NCBI GenBank assembly: GCA_040385825.1
Contig: JAZKGQ010000014.1
Span: 1-11,072, forward strand
DNA: 11,072 nt
Reading direction: 5' to 3'
Source of the DNA: JANNNF01 sp040385825
Lineage (GTDB): Bacteria > Pseudomonadota > Alphaproteobacteria > Rhodobacterales > Rhodobacteraceae
The notes under the pieces are model-generated. The model did no database searches and was not told where the DNA came from. It was given only the letters and a program-made list of their open reading frames with translations. The first letter of the stretch is position 1. Every line of letters begins with the position of its first letter. This document shows positions 1 to 7,001 of the stretch, one piece after another. Made by a program: the position numbers and the translations under genes.

Positions 1-110
1 TCGCGCAGGTTCAGCGCATGGGCATGGCCCTGGCTGCCATAGCCGAGGATGGCGACCTTCTTGTCCTTGATCAGGTTGATGTCGCAGTCACGGTCATAAT
101 ACACGCGCAT
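1..110 (-). CDS. ilvC: Ketol-acid reductoisomerase, N-terminal fragment
   Basis: This is the 5' end of a gene that runs off the left edge; only about 36 codons are visible. The translation begins [18 protein letters not shown] and continues [18 protein letters not shown], the characteristic N-terminus and GxGxxG NADPH-binding loop of ketol-acid reductoisomerase. The enzyme carries out the second step of valine, leucine and isoleucine synthesis (acetohydroxyacid isomerisation and reduction) in the cytoplasm. The ATG at 108-110 is preceded on the minus strand by AAAGGA with a 7-base gap, a good ribosome binding site. It is divergent from the Lrp-type regulator gene that begins 125 bases away, which makes a shared regulatory region possible. 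The identification is secure; the rest of the protein cannot be judged. Confidence 0.95.
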
Positions 111-208
111 TTGGGGATCCTTTGCTGTTATGGGGGCAGCATAGGGATAATCAGGCTGGATACCGTGCATAGTTTGACGTTTTTCTGGCGGTATGCGAAA
201 GATCATGC

Positions 209-221
209 GCCATATAATGGC
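209..221 (+). promoter_or_regulatory. Dyad over a consensus -10 box upstream of the Lrp pair
   Basis: GCCAT and ATGGC form a perfect 5-base inverted repeat around ATA at 209-221, and the same bases contain TATAAT at 213-218, a perfect -10 hexamer. A start of transcription near 225 would leave a leader of only about 11 bases before the ATG at 236. No convincing -35 lies 16-18 bases upstream, which fits a regulated promoter. Lrp-family proteins often repress their own gene by binding next to or over the promoter, so this dyad is a reasonable autoregulatory operator, but that is inference. Confidence 0.4.
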
Positions 222-235
222 ATTGCGGAAATTTC

Positions 236-694
236 ATGCAGATAGACGACACTGACCGCCGCATCCTGCGACATCACCTGGCCGAACCGGGGCTGGACCG
301 CGCCAGTTTGGCGGAACGGGCCGGCGTGACGCCTGCCACCCTCTGGCGGCGGCTGGAGAGGCTGACCGAAGGCGGCGTGATCACCGCCACCGGGGCGGTG
401 ATCGACTGGCGCGCCATGGGGTACGAGGTCGAAGTGTCGCTGCGCTTTACCCTCGACAAGACCAACCCGCGCGCCTTTGACGAATTTCTGGCGGCCAGCC
501 GCGACGTGCCCGAGGTGGTGGCGATCGAAACCTTCCTTGGCCGCGTCGATGTGCGGCTGAACGTCATCGCCCGCGACATGCGCCATTATCAGGAAATCTA
601 CCGCCGCCGCATTCTGACCCTGCCGCACATCACCGACATCGAGGCGCTGATGCTGATTGCCACCATCAAGGACGACACGGGGTTGCCGCTGTGA
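236..694 (+). CDS. Lrp/AsnC family transcriptional regulator (first of tandem pair)
   Basis: A 152-residue protein of the usual Lrp/AsnC length. Residues 1-50 form the winged helix-turn-helix: DDTDRRILRHHL is the typical opening, followed by the recognition-helix region VTPATLWRRLERL and GGVI. Residues 62-142 form the RAM/AsnC ligand-binding domain, with the VPEVVAIETFLGRVDVRLNVIARDM strand-turn-strand and a final LPHITDIEALMLI strand. Lrp proteins bind DNA as dimers or octamers and usually respond to an amino acid. The ATG at 236 has only a weak ribosome binding site (GCGGAAA). The stop codon overlaps the GTG start of the next regulator gene (GTGA at 691-694), so the two are translationally coupled. 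It lacks the motif context of siroheme decarboxylases (AhbA/B, NirDLGH), which share this fold, so a regulator is favoured. The effector and target are unknown; adjacent ilvC and the downstream aminotransferase are candidate targets. Confidence 0.88.
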   Translation: MQIDDTDRRILRHHLAEPGLDRASLAERAGVTPATLWRRLERLTEGGVITATGAVIDWRAMGYEVEVSLRFTLDKTNPRAFDEFLAASRDVPEVVAIETFLGRVDVRLNVIARDMRHYQEIYRRRILTLPHITDIEALMLIATIKDDTGLPL

Positions 695-1149
695 TCGACC
701 TTGATGATCTGGACCGGCTGATCCTGCGGGCGCTGTATGCCGATGCGGGCCTGTCGGCAGGCGAGCTGGGCCGCCGCCTTGGCCTGTCGCAACCCGCGAC
801 ATGGCGCCGGATCAAGCGGCTGGAGGAGGCGGGCGTGATCAATGGCCGCCGGGTCGAGGTGGACCGCGCGGCCCTGGGCTTTGGCGTGACGGTGTTTCTG
901 GGGGTGAAACTGGCGACCAAGGGCAGGGTGTCACTGGAAGATTTCGAGCGCGCCGTGACCGCCATTCCCGAGGTGCAGGTGGTGCAGCATGTGCTGGGCC
1001 TGTTCGACTACCGCCTGCGCGTGGTCGCGCGCGACATTGCCGATTTTGAACGCGTGCTGCGCCGCCGGATCATGACCCTGCCGGGGGTGGGGCAGGTCGA
1101 GGCGAATGTGCTGCTGACCGAGGAACGCAGGCCCGGACCCATCGGCTGA
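691..1149 (+). CDS. Lrp/AsnC family transcriptional regulator (second of tandem pair)
   Basis: A second 152-residue Lrp/AsnC protein, directly coupled to the first through a 4-base GTGA overlap that sets the GTG start at 691. Residues 1-50 are the helix-turn-helix (LDRLILRALYADAGLSAGEL, then LSQPATWRRIKRLEEAGVI); residues 60-145 are the RAM/AsnC ligand domain with IPEVQVVQHVLGLFDYRLRVVARD and LPGVGQVEANVLL. Its recognition helix (PATWRRIKRLEEAGVI) closely resembles that of the first protein (PATLWRRLERLTEGGVI), so the two are probably paralogues reading similar DNA and may form mixed oligomers. The aminotransferase gene starts 61 bases downstream on the same strand and is likely part of the operon. 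Family assignment is firm; the pairing hypothesis is inference. Confidence 0.88.
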   Translation: MIDLDDLDRLILRALYADAGLSAGELGRRLGLSQPATWRRIKRLEEAGVINGRRVEVDRAALGFGVTVFLGVKLATKGRVSLEDFERAVTAIPEVQVVQHVLGLFDYRLRVVARDIADFERVLRRRIMTLPGVGQVEANVLLTEERRPGPIG

Positions 1150-1210
1150 CACGATGCCACTGGCCCTTTGCGCCCCGCGCAGTATCTTGTGCGGCAAAGA
1201 GGAGGACGCC

Positions 1211-2335
1211 ATGCCCGGATTGCACGCCCATATCGACCCCGACGGCCTTGAGGAATTCTCGGTCGTCTTCACCGACCGCAGCCTGAACCACATGTCCGCC
1301 AAATTCCAGGGCGTGATGCGCGAGGTGTCTGGCCTGCTGCGCGAGGTCTACAACGGCGCGGCGGTGGCGCTGGTCCCCGGTGGCGGCACCTATGCGATGG
1401 AGGCTGTCGCGCGGCAGTTCGGCCAGGGGCAGCTGCTGATCGTGCGCAACGGCTGGTTTTCCTATCGCTGGACCCAGATTTTTGACGCGGGCGGCTTTGC
1501 GGCTGAAACGACCGTGGTGATGGCGCGGCAAACCGGCAACGGCGCGCAGGCGGCCTTTGCGCCGCCGCCGATTGACGAGGTTTGCGCGAAAATCCGCGAA
1601 ACCGCGCCGCAGGCCGTGTTCGCCCCGCATGTGGAAACCAGCGCGGGCATCATCCTGCCTGACGATTACATCAGCCGGATGGCCGACGCTGCGCATGAGG
1701 TCGGCGCGCTGATGGTGCTGGATTGCATCGCGAGCGGTTGCATCTGGGTGGATATGGCCGCGACCGGGGTGGATGTGCTGATTTCCGCCCCGCAAAAGGG
1801 CTGGTCGGCCTCGCCCAGTACGGGCGTGGTGGTGCTGTCTGCGCGCGCCGAGGCCCGTCTGGCCGAGACAACCTCGAACAGCTTTGCCATCGATCTGAAG
1901 AAATGGCGCAGCATCATGGCGGCCTATGACGGCGGCGGGCATGCCTATCATGCGACGATGCCGACCGATGCCATCGTCGGGTTCCGCGATGCGATGAATG
2001 AAACGAAGGCCATGGGGTTTGCCACAGCCAAGGCCGCGCAGTGGGAACTGGGGCAGGCCGTGCGCGGGTTGATGGCGGCCAAAGGTGTTGCGTCAGTGGC
2101 GGCCGAAGGCTTTCAGGCGCCCGGCGTGGTGGTCAGCTATACCAGTGACGGCGATGTGCAGAACGGCGCGAAATTCCGCGCGCAAGGGTTGCAGATTGCC
2201 GCCGGGGTGCCGTTGCAGGTGGGCGAGGGGGCGGAGTTCAAGACCTTTCGCATCGGCTTGTTCGGGTTGGACAAGTTGCGCGATGTCGGGGCGACGGTGG
2301 CGCGGTTGAGCCGGGCGGTGGACGCGGTTCTTTGA
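1211..2335 (+). CDS. Class V PLP-dependent aminotransferase (alanine-glyoxylate/serine aminotransferase-like)
   Basis: A 374-residue fold-type I PLP enzyme of the class V (SPT/AGT) group. GGGTYAMEAV at about residues 58-66 matches the cofactor-phosphate loop (usually SGTxAMEA). LDCIAS places the Asp that holds the pyridine nitrogen at 171. SAPQKGW gives the Schiff-base lysine at 196, in the position of the SQKA motif. FRIGLFGLDKL near the C-terminus matches the usual RIGxxG. Such enzymes move an amino group between small amino acids (Ala, Ser) and oxo-acids such as glyoxylate; some related members are lyases, so the substrate is not settled. The ATG at 1211 is chosen because AGAGGAGG lies just upstream with ideal spacing; an in-frame ATG at 1154 would add 19 residues without family similarity. 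It follows the two Lrp genes by 61 bases, pointing to amino-acid-controlled expression. The stop lies 10 bases before a palindromic repeat. Confidence 0.85.
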   Translation: MPGLHAHIDPDGLEEFSVVFTDRSLNHMSAKFQGVMREVSGLLREVYNGAAVALVPGGGTYAMEAVARQFGQGQLLIVRNGWFSYRWTQIFDAGGFAAETTVVMARQTGNGAQAAFAPPPIDEVCAKIRETAPQAVFAPHVETSAGIILPDDYISRMADAAHEVGALMVLDCIASGCIWVDMAATGVDVLISAPQKGWSASPSTGVVVLSARAEARLAETTSNSFAIDLKKWRSIMAAYDGGGHAYHATMPTDAIVGFRDAMNETKAMGFATAKAAQWELGQAVRGLMAAKGVASVAAEGFQAPGVVVSYTSDGDVQNGAKFRAQGLQIAAGVPLQVGEGAEFKTFRIGLFGLDKLRDVGATVARLSRAVDAVL

Positions 2336-2345
2336 GCGTTGGGTG

Positions 2346-2366
2346 GGATGGGCAGATTGCCCATCC
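2346..2366. repeat. Short dispersed palindrome, copy 1
   Basis: GGATGGGCA (2346-2354) and TGCCCATCC (2358-2366) are perfect 9-base inverted arms around GAT. The same element, with one changed loop base and the same TACA extension on the right, recurs at 10271-10291. It lies between the convergent aminotransferase and hydroxylase genes, 10 bases after the former's stop. Its right edge runs into the hydroxylase stop: TAG on the minus strand (2368-2366) is followed immediately by the hairpin. No run of T follows on either strand, so it is not a classical intrinsic terminator, although a stem could still stabilise both mRNA ends. Confidence 0.8.
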
Positions 2367-3562
2367 TACATGCCAAGTCCGGCGCGCATCAGGGTCTTGC
2401 GGACTGGCGTCACGGCATAGAGCGCCTCCAGCGCGCCCGCGCGCAAGTCGCGCAGGGCGGGGGCGCCCAGCATCGACGCGCGGTTCAGCATATCAATCCC
2501 CGCCACCCGCGCCTGCACCTGACCATGGCGGCGGCGGTGATAGGTGTCCAGCATGGCCACATCACCCAGACCCGCGCGATTGGCCACCGCCAGGTCCAGC
2601 AGCGTGCCGATATCGGCAAGGCTCATGTTCAGCCCCTGCGCCCCGATCGGCGGCATCACATGGGCAGCCTCGGCGATCAGGGCGCTGCGTTCCCCCGCCA
2701 TCCGGTCTGCCATCTGGCTGATGATCGGCCAGACCGACCGCTTTGAGGCCAGGGTCAGCGGCCCGAGGATGTGGCAGGACCGCGCGGTCATCTCGGCCTC
2801 GAAGGCGGCGTCGGGCAGGGCGGCGCGGCGGGCGACCTCGGGGCCATGGTCCATCCAGACCACCGCAGAGGCGGGCAAACCATCCCGGTCGGGCAGCGGC
2901 ACAAGGGTAAAAGGGCCACCGGTGCGGTGGATCTCGGTCGAGATTTTCTGATGCGGCAAAGGATGCGTGACGGCAAAGGCCAGGGCCTTCTGGCCGTAAC
3001 GCGTTGTTTTCACGTCGATCCCAACTGCGTGCCGCACGGGTGAGGACCGGCCATCGGCGGCAATCAGCAACCGTGCCGCGATCCGGCTGCCATCGGTCAG
3101 GGTGACCAAAGCCTCTGACACGCGGGTCAGAACCTGCGCCGTCCCCACGCCAGGCCGGAAATCCACCCCCGGCAGGGTTGCCAGATGCGCCACCATTTCG
3201 CGCCGCAGCAACCAGTTCGGCAGGTTCCAGCCAAAGGGCTGGTGCGACACGTCTGCGGCGTTGAAATCCCGGATCAGCCGGGGGTCGGGCATGGCGCCTC
3301 CGGCATCGATGATCCGCATGATCTGCAAGGCGGCGGCGAAGGGTTCCAGCCGCGCCCAAAGACCCGCCGCCGCCAGAACCGGAAGCGAGGGTTGCAGAAA
3401 CGCGGTCGACCGCAGATCGGCACCGTCGTCCGTGGCCGAAGTGACGGGGGGGGCGGGGTCGACGCAGATCACCGAAAACCCCGCCGCGCCAAAGGCCGCA
3501 GCGGCCGTCAGCCCCGCCACGCCGCCGCCGGAAATCAGGATGTCGGTCTGGGTGCGGGGCAT
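2366..3562 (-). CDS. UbiH/UbiF/COQ6-type FAD-dependent monooxygenase (ubiquinone ring hydroxylase family)
   Basis: A 398-residue class A flavoprotein monooxygenase. GGGVAG at residues 12-17 is the FAD ADP-binding GxGxxG, with Asp35 ending the second strand. AADGRSSPVR at about 168-177 is the DG motif that contacts FAD and NAD(P)H. The last motif reads LIAEAAHVMPPIGAQGLNMSLAD at about 295-317; the usual GD before AAH is replaced by AE, while PPIGAQGLN is intact. PPIGAQGLN is typical of the alphaproteobacterial UbiH-like clade, whose members hydroxylate the ubiquinone ring at the inner membrane; which ring position (C1, C5 or C6) cannot be read here. The ATG at 3562 (GGACAGG just upstream) is preferred over a TTG at 3592 that adds ten residues lacking similarity. 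It follows the HAD gene by 79 bases on the same strand. Confidence 0.87.
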   Translation of the reverse strand: MPRTQTDILISGGGVAGLTAAAAFGAAGFSVICVDPAPPVTSATDDGADLRSTAFLQPSLPVLAAAGLWARLEPFAAALQIMRIIDAGGAMPDPRLIRDFNAADVSHQPFGWNLPNWLLRREMVAHLATLPGVDFRPGVGTAQVLTRVSEALVTLTDGSRIAARLLIAADGRSSPVRHAVGIDVKTTRYGQKALAFAVTHPLPHQKISTEIHRTGGPFTLVPLPDRDGLPASAVVWMDHGPEVARRAALPDAAFEAEMTARSCHILGPLTLASKRSVWPIISQMADRMAGERSALIAEAAHVMPPIGAQGLNMSLADIGTLLDLAVANRAGLGDVAMLDTYHRRRHGQVQARVAGIDMLNRASMLGAPALRDLRAGALEALYAVTPVRKTLMRAGLGM

Positions 3563-3641
3563 CGGCCTGTCCGGTGAGTGCAGTCGCCCCAAGGATAGGC
3601 GGGCAGAGGGATGGAGAAAACCGGCATCTTGCCGCAGCGGG

Positions 3642-4277
3642 TCAGCGGGTCAGTGCCTGCAGGAACGCGGTCAGATCGGCGGTATGGTGCTGAATATGCG
3701 GGGCAGGCTCGGGTTCGGGGGCAACATGGATGGTCGCCATCCCCATCTGGTGCGGTACGGCCAGATTGCGGGGGTCGTCCTCGAACATCGCGGCGGTGGC
3801 GGGCGACAGGCAGTCGGCGCTGAACACGGTTTCAAAGGCCAGACGGTCGGGTTTCGGATGAAACCCCGCATGTTCAACGCCGTAGATCGCATCGAACAGG
3901 CCAGACAACCCGCGCGCGGCCAGCACCCGCTCGGCATAGGGCGCGCAGCCGTTGGTATAGATGATCCGCCTGCCGGGCAGGGCGGCGATATGGGTGGCAA
4001 GGTCGGGGTCGGGGGCCAGCACCGAAAAGTCGATGTCATGCACATAGGCAAGATAGGGGCCCGGCTCGACGCCATGCTCGCGCATCAGCCCGGCCAGAGT
4101 GGTGCCGTGCTGCGCCCAGTAGGTGCTGCGCAAACGGTCGGCCTCGGCGCGCGACAGGCGCAATTCCTGCATCACCCAATCGGTCATCCGCACCTCGATC
4201 TGGTCGAACAGGCGCATCTGCGGCGGGTACAGCGTGTTGTCGAGGTCAAAGACCCAAGTGCGGATGTTTGTCAGCAT
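3642..4277 (-). CDS. HAD-superfamily pyrimidine 5'-nucleotidase
   Basis: A 211-residue soluble HAD hydrolase with all four catalytic motifs. Motif I is FDLDNTLY, with nucleophile Asp11 and acid/base Asp13; motif II is IIYTNG with Thr108; motif III is KPD with Lys142; motif IV is FEDDPRNL with acidic residues at 166-168. DLDNTLYPP together with the YTNG and EDDPRNL forms is typical of the pyrimidine 5'-nucleotidase (SDT1/PHM8-like) subgroup, which dephosphorylates nucleoside monophosphates such as UMP and CMP. Members of this group sometimes act on other phosphates, so the substrate is inferred from the family. The ATG at 4277 has no clear ribosome binding site. The gene is divergent from the GntR regulator gene and is followed on the same strand by the UbiH-type hydroxylase. 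Its stop codon lies within an 8-base tandem duplication. Confidence 0.87.
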   Translation of the reverse strand: MLTNIRTWVFDLDNTLYPPQMRLFDQIEVRMTDWVMQELRLSRAEADRLRSTYWAQHGTTLAGLMREHGVEPGPYLAYVHDIDFSVLAPDPDLATHIAALPGRRIIYTNGCAPYAERVLAARGLSGLFDAIYGVEHAGFHPKPDRLAFETVFSADCLSPATAAMFEDDPRNLAVPHQMGMATIHVAPEPEPAPHIQHHTADLTAFLQALTR

Positions 4278-4315
4278 GACACGGATCTAACGCCCCGGCT
4301 GCGGATTGGGAAGGG

Positions 4316-4344
4316 TTGATCGGGGGCCTGCCCGGCGCTAGGGT
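4316..4344 (+). promoter_or_regulatory. Candidate promoter of the GntR-family gene
   Basis: TTGATC (4316-4321) and TAGGGT (4339-4344) are separated by 17 bases and match the -35 and -10 consensus in four and three of six positions. Transcription would begin near 4351, upstream of both candidate GTG starts of the regulator. The match is modest. Confidence 0.3.
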
Positions 4345-4386
4345 GCGTGCCTTGACCATGCGGTGTTCACGAAAGGCGCGGACAAA

Positions 4387-5022
4387 GTGCAGAAAGATGC
4401 CTACACTTTGATCCTTGAGGCGATTGATGCCGGGCTTTACAAACCCGGCGACCGTCTGGTCGAAAGCGAGCTTGCCGAACGGCTTGGCGTGTCGCGCACC
4501 CCGGTCCGCGAGGCGTTGCAGCGGCTGGAAACCCAGTCGATGCTGACCCGCGACGGCCGCAGCCTGATTGTCGCCAGTCTGGACCACAACCAGTTGACCG
4601 AGCTTTACGCCGTGCGGACCGAGCTTGAGGGGCTGGCGGCCCGGCTTGCGGCGCGGCATGCCACGGTGGAAGAACTGCATGTTCTGCGCGGCATGGTCGA
4701 GGATGACCGCGCGCTGGTGGGAGGCGATCCGCGCGCGCTGAGCCGGGCGAACAAGCGGTTTCACAAGCAGATACATCTGGCCAGCCACAACCGGTTTCTG
4801 GTGCAGCAACTGGACCTTGTGCATCGGTCAATGGCATTGATGGCCACCACCTCCTTTGCGGCAGAGGGCCGCGACGAGGTGGCGCTGGCCGAACATGACC
4901 AGATCGTGCGCGCGATCGAGGCACGGGACGGCGAGGCCGCACATCTGGCGCTGCGGTCGCATATCTCGAAGGCGTTTGAAACCCGGCTGCGGGTGGATGC
5001 GGGCGAGTTGCGGCTGCGCTGA
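4387..5022 (+). CDS. GntR family transcriptional regulator, FCD (FadR) subfamily
   Basis: A 211-residue one-component regulator. Residues 1-65 form the winged helix-turn-helix with the diagnostic GDRLVESELAERLGVSRTPV and REALQRLE. Residues about 72-200 form the all-helical FCD effector domain. The metal-site histidines of this family are visible at 126 (KRFH), 170 (AEHD) and 192 (RSH), with Asn122 where many members have Asp. FCD regulators generally respond to small carboxylates such as sugar acids, amino acids or fatty-acid derivatives and repress nearby catabolic genes. No catabolic gene is adjacent: the HAD gene is divergent and the glycosyltransferase convergent, so it may act elsewhere or on itself. 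The GTG at 4387 is chosen because GAAAGG lies 10 bases before it; an in-frame GTG at 4363 would add eight residues and lacks a ribosome binding site. Family assignment is sure, effector unknown. Confidence 0.85.
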   Translation: MQKDAYTLILEAIDAGLYKPGDRLVESELAERLGVSRTPVREALQRLETQSMLTRDGRSLIVASLDHNQLTELYAVRTELEGLAARLAARHATVEELHVLRGMVEDDRALVGGDPRALSRANKRFHKQIHLASHNRFLVQQLDLVHRSMALMATTSFAAEGRDEVALAEHDQIVRAIEARDGEAAHLALRSHISKAFETRLRVDAGELRLR

Positions 5023-5085
5023 CGGGGGACAATCGGAACAACCGCCTCTTGACCCCGCTGCTTGTGGCACTGGATTGGCCCTTTT

Positions 5086-6963
5086 TCAGCCTGTGGCCAT
5101 CACAGGGGCGGCTTCACCCGGATCGAAAATGCCATGGGTGGTCTTGTCCCAGTAAAACGGACGGGTCACCAGTTCCCACGCGGCCTTGTACGACGCCGCC
5201 GCGGCGAGCGGAAAATAGACCGGCAGCGTCAACAGCCAGCAGGGGTTCAGCCGATGCGCGGTGCGGCGCAGCGCCAGAAGGCCAAGGCCAAAGCTGACGG
5301 CTTCGGTCAGCAGGAAGATGCAGGCGACCGCGCCCGTCACGCCAGCGGGCAGGGTCGCGGCCAGCGGATGCGGCAGGCCAAGCGCCACGGCCCACAGGCT
5401 CCACAGCAAGGGGGCCAGCAGGAACTGGATCAGCGAGCCTGCAAACAGCACCTGCACGCCGAAGAACCGCCACGCCCCCAGATCGCGCCACAACTGCACC
5501 GGGTTTCGCATATGCACGGCCCAGGTCATCATGTAGCCCTTGATCCAGCGCGAGCGTTGCTTGACCCAAGGCAGGGCGCGGCAGTTGGCTTCCTCGAACG
5601 TGGTGGTTTCGATCAATTCCGTCCGATAGCCGTGGCGGGCCAGACGCAGGCCCAGATCGGCGTCCTCGGTCACGTTATGCGCATCCCAGCCGCCCAGTTT
5701 TTCCAGCACATCGCGGCGAAAGAACAGCGTCGTCCCACCAAGGGGCACCACCAACCCAAGCCGCGCCAGCCCCGGCAGCACCAGCCGGAACCACATGGCA
5801 TATTCCATCGTAAAGCAGCGCGACAGCCAGTTGGTGCGCGGATTGTAGAAATCCAGCACCCCTTGCAGGCAAGCTACCTGCGGGCCGCGCTGATGAAACC
5901 TGTCCACCACCTTGCGGATCTGGTCGGGTTCGGGCGCATCTTCGGCGTCATAAACGCCGATGATCGACCCGCGGCATTGGTCCAGCGCCATGTTCAGCGC
6001 GCGGGGCTTGGTCTTCACATGGCCTGCGGGCACCACCACGACCCGCATCCAGGTGGGCAGGCTTGCCGTCGCCAGCGCATCGCGGGTGAGGCGGTCTTCG
6101 GCCTCGACCGCCAGCACCACATCCAGCAGCGCAGGGGGATAATCCAGCCGCGACAGCCGGCGCACCAGCCGCGCGGCGATGTCGCCCTCGCGGTACATGG
6201 CCACGATCACCGACACCGTGGGCAGCCGCGCAATGGCCGGGGGCGGGGCAGAGCGGGGCGCGGGGCGCAGGGTGGCAACGGTTGCCGCAATCTTCAGCGC
6301 GACGGTCAGCACCAGCGTCATCAGGGCCAGCGCCAGCGCGGCCAGACCCAGCACGACCGGCTGCCACCACAGCGCCGCAAGACCCAGAGCCGCGCAAAGC
6401 GCCGCGCGGGGCACAACCCGTGCCGCGTTCCATGTGCGGCAGCTTTCGGCATCGGGCACGCGGGTTTCGGCGGCATGGGCCAGAGCCGCGCCGCGCCGCG
6501 CCAGCACGGCCTGTTCGATCGCGGTGGCCGGGGCCAGAACCATGCTGACCGGGCCGAAAAGCTGTTGCAGCCGGGCCTGTCTGCGCAGGAAATCTTCGGG
6601 GCGGGCGGTGGCGATCACTGTGGTACCGCCGGCATGCCGCCAGGGCAGAATCCCGTCGCGCAGGCATTCGGCCGCACCATAGCTGTCGATCAGCCTGGGA
6701 TCGGGCAACGGGTGCAGCGGATCGACCGTGCGCACCCCCCAGGCCTGCGCGGAGGCCTTGATCAGCGTGCCATCGGCCAATGTCCCGCGGGCGCGCAGGA
6801 TATCGGCCAGCCGCCCGCTGTGCCGGGCCTGAAGGGCCAGCGCCTTGACCATTTCGTCGGGGGCCACCAGCCCGTCACGCAGCAGGGTGACGCCCAACCC
6901 CCCGCTTGCCCGAAGCGGCGGAACGGCAGGATCAGATTTCAGGCGCGGCGTAAAGGCAGTCAT
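5086..6963 (-). CDS. Membrane glycosyltransferase family 2 with N-terminal MshEN-like (GSPII_E_N) domain
   Basis: A 625-residue protein. Residues 22-45 match the MshEN c-di-GMP motif (xLGxxLLxxGLVxxxxMxxxLxxQ); after exactly five residues a second motif starts at 51 (RLADIL, with G60). The domain probably extends to about 160. Two membrane helices follow at about 186-229. The GT2 catalytic domain spans about 248-480: SVIVAMYREGD, KPRALNMAL, the nucleotide-sugar/metal motif DAED at 339-342, TED at 432-434 as probable base, and QRSRW at 469-473, the acceptor-site motif of processive synthases. Further membrane helices lie at about 500-600. This suggests a polysaccharide synthase facing the cytoplasm and possibly extruding its product. 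MshEN with GT2 recalls the c-di-GMP-dependent phage N4 receptor component NfrB, although there the domain is C-terminal. The ATG at 6963 follows GGGGGTG; an ATG at 6990 would add nine residues without a ribosome site. A CtrA box lies upstream. The sugar product is unknown. Confidence 0.85.
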   Translation of the reverse strand: MTAFTPRLKSDPAVPPLRASGGLGVTLLRDGLVAPDEMVKALALQARHSGRLADILRARGTLADGTLIKASAQAWGVRTVDPLHPLPDPRLIDSYGAAECLRDGILPWRHAGGTTVIATARPEDFLRRQARLQQLFGPVSMVLAPATAIEQAVLARRGAALAHAAETRVPDAESCRTWNAARVVPRAALCAALGLAALWWQPVVLGLAALALALMTLVLTVALKIAATVATLRPAPRSAPPPAIARLPTVSVIVAMYREGDIAARLVRRLSRLDYPPALLDVVLAVEAEDRLTRDALATASLPTWMRVVVVPAGHVKTKPRALNMALDQCRGSIIGVYDAEDAPEPDQIRKVVDRFHQRGPQVACLQGVLDFYNPRTNWLSRCFTMEYAMWFRLVLPGLARLGLVVPLGGTTLFFRRDVLEKLGGWDAHNVTEDADLGLRLARHGYRTELIETTTFEEANCRALPWVKQRSRWIKGYMMTWAVHMRNPVQLWRDLGAWRFFGVQVLFAGSLIQFLLAPLLWSLWAVALGLPHPLAATLPAGVTGAVACIFLLTEAVSFGLGLLALRRTAHRLNPCWLLTLPVYFPLAAAASYKAAWELVTRPFYWDKTTHGIFDPGEAAPVMATG

Positions 6964-7001
6964 GTCACCCCCGGCATGTGAGGGCAGCATGCACAGCCGA
7001 A

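Noticed and set aside
174..218. TTGACG (174-179) as -35 for the TATAAT at 213
   Set aside because: The spacer is 33 bases, far from the 16-18 required.
236..1149. Tandem Lrp-fold genes as siroheme decarboxylase (AhbA/AhbB or NirDL/GH) subunits
   Set aside because: The ligand domains have ordinary Lrp sequences and lack the THNYxRxHxYNLW-like region I associate with those enzymes; no heme d1 or nitrite reductase genes are near.
1070..1951. 293-residue minus-strand open frame opposite the aminotransferase
   Set aside because: Low-complexity His/Arg/Gly composition without motifs, antisense to a convincing PLP enzyme.
3102..4319. 405-residue plus-strand open frame across the hydroxylase and HAD genes
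   Set aside because: It runs antisense through two genes with clear catalytic motifs and shows no domain of its own; a GC-rich shadow.
5090..5106. CCTGTG/CACAGG hairpin near the glycosyltransferase stop as terminator
   Set aside because: The stem has only 6 bases, lies inside the coding end, and has no T run on either strand.
5062..6981. 639-residue open frame on the plus strand opposite the glycosyltransferase
   Set aside because: The translation is rich in Gln, His, Arg, Gly and Pro with no recognisable domain, as expected for the antisense of a GC-rich gene. The minus-strand frame has clear GT2 motifs.
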